Positions 56,981-64,000 of a DNA stretch of 64,000 nt are shown in pieces. Each line of letters begins with the position of its first letter. Position 1 is the stretch's first letter. Both the position numbers and the translations under genes were made by a program. Below the pieces are notes generated by a model. That model was not told where the DNA came from. It was given only the letters and a program-made list of their open reading frames with translations, and made no database searches. The stretch is taken from contig OX465283.1 of the NCBI GenBank assembly GCA_949987705.1, positions 166,299,850 through 166,363,849 on the forward strand. The letters are read 5' to 3'. This DNA comes from Thereva unica. Its lineage: Eukaryota; Arthropoda; Insecta; Diptera; Therevidae.

Positions 56981-59900
56981 TTTAGTTGACAATGATGTTT
57001 TACTTAATTTCACCCAGTTTTCTAGCAACTTTACTCTGTTTCTTGAGGGGAAAAAATTACGTGCCGAGACCCCTTCTGCCCACATGAGATTGGGTTCAAA
57101 GTGCACTTTCGCGTTGACCTTGGGATGTAAACGTGGCTTTACTTTTTTAGAGGTAAAGTACTTTTGAAATCGGGATAACCTTTCTGCCGCATCCTGTTTA
57201 TTGCTGTTGCTGCTGTTTTTATTCAGACTGAGAATAAATTGTCTGCTTCGAATGCTAAATTGGAAGCATCCACAACAGCCAGCCAGCTTGACCAGCCAAG
57301 CAGATGAAAAATAAAAGAAGATGACTAATAAACGTTTTCGCTTTGATTCTGTGAAGCTAACGCATAAAATCTACATAAAATTTTACAACAAAATGGCTTC
57401 TTTTTATACGGCAGCATTGATACGGCATGCAAATAACTGGGAAAGGTCCTACTACTACATATGCATGAAATCTGTGGCCATTATAAGTTTGATATGACGG
57501 CAGTGGCAGGCTCGAGCCTCCGAAAGAACTTTATTCAAAATACATCAGCATTAATCCCATGAGCCTCTATGCCTGTATAGTTTCCGATTTCTATGCATCT
57601 TAACTGAAGGTAATGAGGCAGACCCAAATGACTTCAGAGACCATTTAATCTTGAACCCATTTTCACCACATCTCAACAAAGTAATGAAGACACTTAGTCA
57701 GATCCTTCTGATGTATATTCATGGGGTGAATAGAGGGTTGGCAATAAAACGGATTAATGAGTTAATGATAGACAAAGGACACAAAGAGAACCCGAGGATA
57801 TTTACATCATCCTTCGATGTCTTGACGATAAAAACGGCTTTGATATCGAGTTATTGCCTCGTGTTAGTACAGATCGTCCCGGCAAACAAAGGAACGACTG
57901 GGTTTAATTTGATTGGACAGGGCGGCCAGAGGACGAAGGGCGGCGATAAGGAAGCCAAAGGACGCATTCAGTTGTAGGAGCAGTCACAACTCTACTCTCC
58001 ACGCAAACATCTAATTATGCTTTTATGAGGCGCTCATAAATGAAATGCGGAACAATACACGCAGTTTGCACAAGTTCTGCTGAGCCACCAGATCCCCCCG
58101 GTGAGATATCGAAACTGTGCACACACAGTGGGTCCTGTTAATTCGGTCCCTTTGTGGCATGTGAACGATGCAGACACTAGTTTCGGAATGATGTCGCAGA
58201 GCATAATTCAGATTGTGATAAAAATCAGAAATGGGCTCCTATTAAGCGGGAGCTTATAAATCCTGTCCTTTCCATTGTCCTTGAAAACAAAATTAAATTT
58301 CGTGCATAAACAAGGACAGAAGACGACTTAGCTGCCGACAGAGACAGGAGGCGCACACATTAAGCCAGAAGGGAGCTGTATTTTGTACTCGTTCGCCTAA
58401 TCTCTGAAGCTGGATGCTGCAGGATTTAATCTGAATATTCTTACAAGTGTTCCTTGTTCCCTGTTACCGTTGCCGGGAAGGGAAGGTACGTGTGCACCCG
58501 AACACACCGCCGCTGGCCTCCACACAGCATCAAATGCGGGGGGGGCTGGGAATTAGCATATTCATCCGGAGCAATTGCCTCGAGCTGACAAGGAACATGG
58601 GCGCTCCGCAAGGACAACGTCTTAGAGGGCTTATTTAGTTTTTTTTATTGACAAAGCCTCCAGCTTAAAGCTGTATGTGCCCCCGACGCCATGTTTTCCC
58701 ACCAGCAAAATTTATGTCCTTAACGTAATTACAAAATTTGTATTCATCGGGACCGGGACCGGAGGAGAGCGAGAGTGCGTCTCCGGCTCTGTTTCCAGTG
58801 GCAGAGTCGTCGTCGTCTTCTTTAAGATACAGGCCCCAAACGAGGGTGCTGCTGCTTAAAAGCTTTTCTGGACCTATTTCGCATTTCTATTGCCTATTTG
58901 CTCTGCTAGAACCAGGCCATGCGATAAGACCAGCACCAGACAGTCGGGATATTTATGCCCCAATTATTTCCAACTCAGCTTGTACGGCGCTTTGATTCGC
59001 TCTCAATCATCCCAGAAAATTATGAAAATTCCGAGGTTCTAGTAACATTTTTTCCCTTCTGGAATTGCCCTCCTTTGAGTCCCGATTATATGTCAACAAG
59101 GAGGAGTGCTTCCTCGAAGTCGTCTCAATTATGTGGAGCTTTCCAGGAGGGGAGCCCAGACTTTGTGGCCCACTTCGATTTTTTTAGTAAATGTTCCGTT
59201 TACTCCTGTTTACTGAAAGTCCTTCAGATTGCCCCATTCACAGCTCCTGACTGTTAAATTATTAATGATAATACCAGGAAAAATCAACACTGGCCAACTT
59301 TTCGCCAGAACACAACGATGGAGTCACTTAACTTTTACGACCGTTCGGATAAAATTTTTGGCTAATCCGTTCGTTATTAGAGGATGCCGAGGAAGTTGGA
59401 GCGAAATTCTTATTTAAATCCGTTAAAAGTGCTCTTTGATGTCCTTAAGAGGATTCCTCTGGCTGGCAGCTTTTAGACCATGTCCCAGGCCCCCGAATGT
59501 CCGATCCACATCCTTTAAGACACACACTTTTTAATCCTGTTGACTTCCCATCGTCTGGGACCGGGCGGGCCCCACTCGAAATTTCCGAGAGCCGGCTTAA
59601 AAAAGTTTCATGCTCAGTGTCAATTTTTAATGAATCCATATCTCACAGGAGCATTGTCCTCGTGTGCAAATGGAATTGCTTTTTCCATTTTCCATCTGCC
59701 ATTTTGAAGATTTCGAACGAAACATTTGCCGGGGACGTTTGTGTGATGAGTGCAGGGACATAGAGAATAATTAGCATCAAATTCGAAAACACATTTTTCG
59801 TCCTTTTAATAAAAAACGTAATTTTTGAGTATTTCGGGAGGAAAAAGGAAGTTTCCAAAATGCTTGTGGACCGGGCGAATTGCCATTTTGAGTAAATTGT

Positions 59901-60389
59901 TTTCATTTAATTAAGCTGCGGTTTGGGCCTTTTTTGCTGCTAATATCAATTTAATTTTTTGGATATTTTTCGTTTGGTTGAGACCCACAGGACCTTCGGA
60001 CTCTCATTTCATCCGGGGCTCAATTTTATTCGTGAGGGTTGTCTCCAGACAGAGTTCGAACCACCTTATAGGTTTCTAATAGAAGTAACCCTGCCACCAT
60101 TGTATTTTCAAGCACTGAGCAGTTTTAGAGTTGGGACGAAGTAATCTGTATTATCTGAAATGCAAAGATCAACTTGGTTATGATCAGTAAGTAGGGCTCT
60201 AGACACAAGATCCTTCTCACACCCCAATCATATCTCCTTCGGTATAAATCTGGCGGAGAAAAGCAACAGCCCTGTAGAGAACGAGCACCTAGGGGTAGAT
60301 TCAAGTCGCGTAATGATCGTAAGTAGAAGTTGATCGAAGGATCAATACCTTGTGTACCTAAAGTTACGTCGCTGTTTGATCGGTATAGT

Positions 60390-61345
60390 CAGGAGGGATC
60401 ATGACCAAGACAGCTCTGGGAACTTCTTTCAAGCCAAGCAAAATTCTGTCTAAGAAACATTGCCAGCCATCTGAACTTCTTCTGAAGACCCACTTCTCAG
60501 ACTGCAAAGAAGAAATTCCAGCTAGGTGCATAAAGATTGCAGGCGTGGATAGCAGCAGCATATCAGGAGGCCTGTCTAACCTAAGATGCATTGAGTAGTG
60601 AACAGGTTTAGACCGTCACCTAGTGACAGATTTAGGTGCACCATTTTCTCATGCTAGCCTCGAAGAGAGTTGAAAGGTACATCGATATTGAGTTGGAAAG
60701 AGTTAAGAATGTTTTCACACTCCACACCACACACGCTGCATGAGGCAATCGCTTTTTTAAATGCTAGTCCGGTAGAATTTAGTTTTCGTACGAAAAGCGT
60801 GTGCACTTTTCCTTCCATCCTCACGTTCCCCACCGCCCTTGAAGTATTATTGCAGCTAAAATCGGTTGCGACTGCCTAGCACGAAGTGTTGCCTATTACC
60901 TAGAATACCTTGCTTACCTTGAAAGCCCACCTGGACATAGAAGGCGCTTTCAACAACATTAACGTTGGAGCCATCCCGGTAATCCTTGCAAGATTGGAGA
61001 TGCGATATTACTGATATATAACTTGTATTAGTCAGTGGCTCTCCCGCAAGCTGAAAACTGGAATCCATACTAGTTAGGCGAGAGCAGGCGGTCTCTGGAG
61101 GAGCCCTTTCACGCTGCTATGGATAAGACAGCAGCTAACAATAAGACGAAGACAGTTGTCTGCACGGAAGAACAGCTTCGAGCTTTCCATATACTCCGAA
61201 AAGACAGAATTGAGGTTTTGCTAGTAAGCAAACCTTCGGCACGAAATGAAGTTTCAGGTCACACATGATGCGTTGGCTTACACAGGAGTGATCATACTCT
61301 TTTCTGCCACCGTCTTTAAGCGCGGATGCCATCCTGAGTAAAAAT
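60390..61345 (+). mobile_element. LINE remnant (linker and RT blocks)
   Basis: The + strand reads ELLLKTHFSDCKEEIPA (as in LDLLLRTHFPGC), then AHLDIEGAFNNINVGAIPVI and LARLEM, then, frame-shifted, a GG.LSP-like stretch near 61100. It is the same group and strand as the fragments at 46340 and 53860, but each preserves a different part. Heavily broken. Confidence 0.72.
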
Positions 61346-64000
61346 AATTTAGTGGGTTAATTTTCTTAAAAGCGTGCCCCGCAGAGGTAAGCACGTCTCT
61401 GGTACAGATTCTTAATCGACCATTCTCAAGTAGTCCCCCAACCAAGTACTAACCACGTCCAATGCTGCTTCACCTACGCAACCGAACGAGAACCGGTCTA
61501 CTGAGTAATACTGAATGACACCCTTTATCGTCACCAAGATAATTGCTCGTTTTCTTCGTCTAGTGCAATTTCTTAAAGCGCCAAATTTGCTGCCTTTAGT
61601 CTAGAAAAAGTGTGAGCGTGCCCTACCTCATTTGGGTACCAGATATAGACGAGTTAACACTATCCATACATGCCTGTTAAAGGCGAGCTTTATTTTTATT
61701 CGAGATGTCCTGTTCAATCGCTGAAGTAAGCTGCCGTAGTATTAGATTGAATAACGTCCAAGCTGCTCGAAACCTGTCAAAAGATCCGTCTTCCATTCTG
61801 GTACACGATCACTCTTCAGTGCACTGGGTCATAGGAACATCAAAGGCAGGTGAATTGGTCAGACTATATTATGTGGCCAAGAGATATAGTAGCATCCACG
61901 TCGAGGCGATTAAAAACGTGCATCTAAGCTAAAATTGATTTTCCCTTGGTCCAAATTATGAAGAAACTGAATAGAAAGAAATTGGAGAAAGCAGTTAAGT
62001 AGAGTTATGAGAAGACGGCACCTCAGCCACGAAATTGAAATCCCCGATGAAAATTTTTACTCAATTTCGAAACTGAGATAATCGCTTCGGTGAAACGAGG
62101 CTATTCGAGTTTTTGCAATACTAGACCCGATAAAGACAAACAAAGTACTGCTAAAGGGCTGCCGCATTACTCACCCAAGCAATTCATGTCTTAAGTTTTT
62201 CCCGAGGCACTTAGTCCACATACACAGACAGCGCCACACAATGGAATTCGTGTCAACCAAGATTATATTAAAATTCCCGAAACAACAATGGCGTTTGGGG
62301 CTGGCTACAATTGCTTTCTGGCAGTTTTTTGCAAATATTGCGGCGCGGCGACACTTTTAGCTTCTCGGCAACATTAACCCGTCGCAAGTCGCCTTACATT
62401 GCATAAAGGCTGCAGCCTAGATAAATCTGGATAAGTCCCCTCAATGTGCATTTAAAACTCAAAACTGCGCTCCATTGTGGCCAAGATTTAATGCAGCCAG
62501 AATGTGGTGCATTTAATTTAGCGTCTGAATGCTTCCTATCAACACTGTAATGAAAGCTCGTGACGGAGCAGTGGGTTCCCAGGGACGGAGCATTTTTCAT
62601 AGGAGTTTTTCTCCTCGGATGCTTCTGCTGCTGCTGGCGAGACAATGGCCCCGGTATTTATATTGTCGCGCTGTGGTGCAGCCGTCCTTAACTTCAGAGT
62701 CAACTGCTGCATTCAGGATTCACAACTGCATCCACGCTCGCCCCTATATACCAGAGAATGCACTTGTCCCGGAGCTGTCTTCAGGGAGGCAATTTTCCTC
62801 CTTTGCGACTTGTGTCTTGTGCTGCAACGTTGCTTTCTTGGATATCCCGTTTCTTGGCTTCAAGATGCTCTGCCTTCGGAGTCCTTCCCGATCCTGTTAA
62901 ATAAGACTACCGAGACCCCGACAGACATTTAATCCTTTTCTTTGGAAGCCAGCCCCAAGGACTTCGGGAGCAGTACAACTTATCATCAACACAGAAAAAG
63001 GTTTTGGATTACTTAAGATGGGGGCGGCGTCTTACATGTCATTCCTTTCAGCAAATTTCTTCTTGCGTTAGGTGTGGCCTCCTCACCCCCGCTGCAAACT
63101 TGCATGCAGCTCAGTCCGAAGTCAATTTTTATCGGGCGCAGGGGGAGGGGGACTGCAAAACCCACGTATGACGGCAACTGCTACTCGCAAGGAAAATTGT
63201 TGCATCAAGGACATACAGAAGGGTGAAAACTCGGTAAGAGGATAATCGCCCTGTTTAAAGAGCCCGAGAACACGATCAGCTTTAATTGGCACTTCCCCTT
63301 GGACCTTTTTGGGGCCGCTTTCCTTAATGCTTATTAAAAGATTCATTGTGCCTTTTCTGGCACGAGGCACGGGGAGGAGCTAATGGCCCGTAACTCCCCA
63401 GAAGTCATCGGTATTCACTAACCACATTAGCCCCTATATAAGCCCTTTATCTGGCGACTGGAGTGGAATTAAGAAAAATGATTTTGCTTGTAAGCGTTTT
63501 GTTTTGGGGTCACGTAGCCCTGCTCGGTGGAGTTGAAGTTAATTTCTTCCCAGACATCCCCTATTCCTAGGTACTGGCTGCCGGCGGCCTCCACCACCCC
63601 TGATAGTTATATTGAAAGGTAATTTAAAACGGAACACAATCGACTGTTCCGAGGCTCGTGTTGTTTGCGTGAAAGGGTTCAAATGAGTCTATTTGGAAGG
63701 GAAAAGTTTCCCGTTTTAGTTATTTATAATTTCATAGAATGGGCGCCTATTTCAGGAACCCACAAAGCCCGCAATTTGTTTTATTTTATTTCGAGTTTAG
63801 CCTTTCACTGTGGGCGTTGCTCTCTGGCTCTCTACTTGTAACAATGTAATGATTGTTTTCGCTTTGGTTTGTTCAGTTCGTTGCTAATGGCATGTTTGTA
63901 GATTCCCAGTATTTTAGACCCAGCGGATTGTTTGGGCAAGTAATTCTTATTTATTGTGCGGCATGGTAATATTGCGAGCAGCCTGTAACCGACTCAAAAA

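Larger units (their letters stand above)
16463..64000 (+). other. timeout intron 11 (start; extends past window)
   Basis: From the exon 11 donor to the right edge I find no further exon with family similarity. In particular I did not find the next conserved block, around the vertebrate EFNFLDYLKRFA motif. The nested gene 2mit lies antisense at 40158-49029, as in Drosophila where it sits in the eleventh timeout intron. Segments in which I see nothing beyond AT-rich sequence: 16463-18975, 19169-21529, 22521-26400, 28640-31080, 32490-35070, 35485-37060, 38891-40157, 49030-50080, 51990-53860, 57100-60390 and 61350-64000. Confidence 0.8.

Overview
The window is intron-rich, AT-rich animal DNA that is crowded with decayed insect-type transposons. 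Two genes are recognisable, and their arrangement is diagnostic of an insect, most likely a fly. The + strand carries the 5' half of timeout (timeless2), the replication-fork and chromosome-stability TIMELESS orthologue. The - strand carries 2mit, a leucine-rich-repeat transmembrane gene known in Drosophila to lie antisense in a large timeout intron. The species cannot be named. The very long intron and heavy repeat load point to an insect with a larger genome than Drosophila.

Layout. 1-2336: upstream DNA with no supported gene. 2337-16462: eleven timeout coding exons, joined in frame by GT-AG splices into about 647 residues that follow vertebrate TIMELESS from its N-terminus to the REVWPE region. 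Introns 2, 7 and 10 hold a LINE remnant, a hAT miniature element with a perfect 8-bp target duplication, a Helitron, and a tRNA-derived SINE. 16463-64000: the start of a giant intron 11, at least 47.5 kb, with no confident further timeout exon (one 18-bp candidate microexon is reported). 2mit occupies 40158-49029 inside it as two coding exons encoding about 1427 residues. The C-terminal half of timeout must lie beyond the right edge.

The rest of intron 11 is a transposon graveyard. It contains LINE fragments on both strands, Ty3/gypsy protease/zinc-knuckle and integrase fragments, mariner-like and hAT transposase scraps, a hAT element inserted into a SINE copy, a 184-bp foldback element with a 9-bp duplication, a TIR family in two copies (one carrying a nested Harbinger-like miniature element whose empty site is seen in the other copy), a further TIR element, and a nested hairpin repeat. 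The two host genes remain open across every exon, whereas every retroelement or transposase coding fragment is broken.

The two genes probably share no pathway. Timeout acts in the nucleus in fork protection, while 2mit is a neuronal surface receptor-like protein. What links them is the host/nested, head-to-head antisense arrangement, which could cause transcriptional interference. No wholly new system was found. The most notable items are the antisense nesting, the long disordered ectodomain of 2mit, and several exactly delimited miniature transposons.
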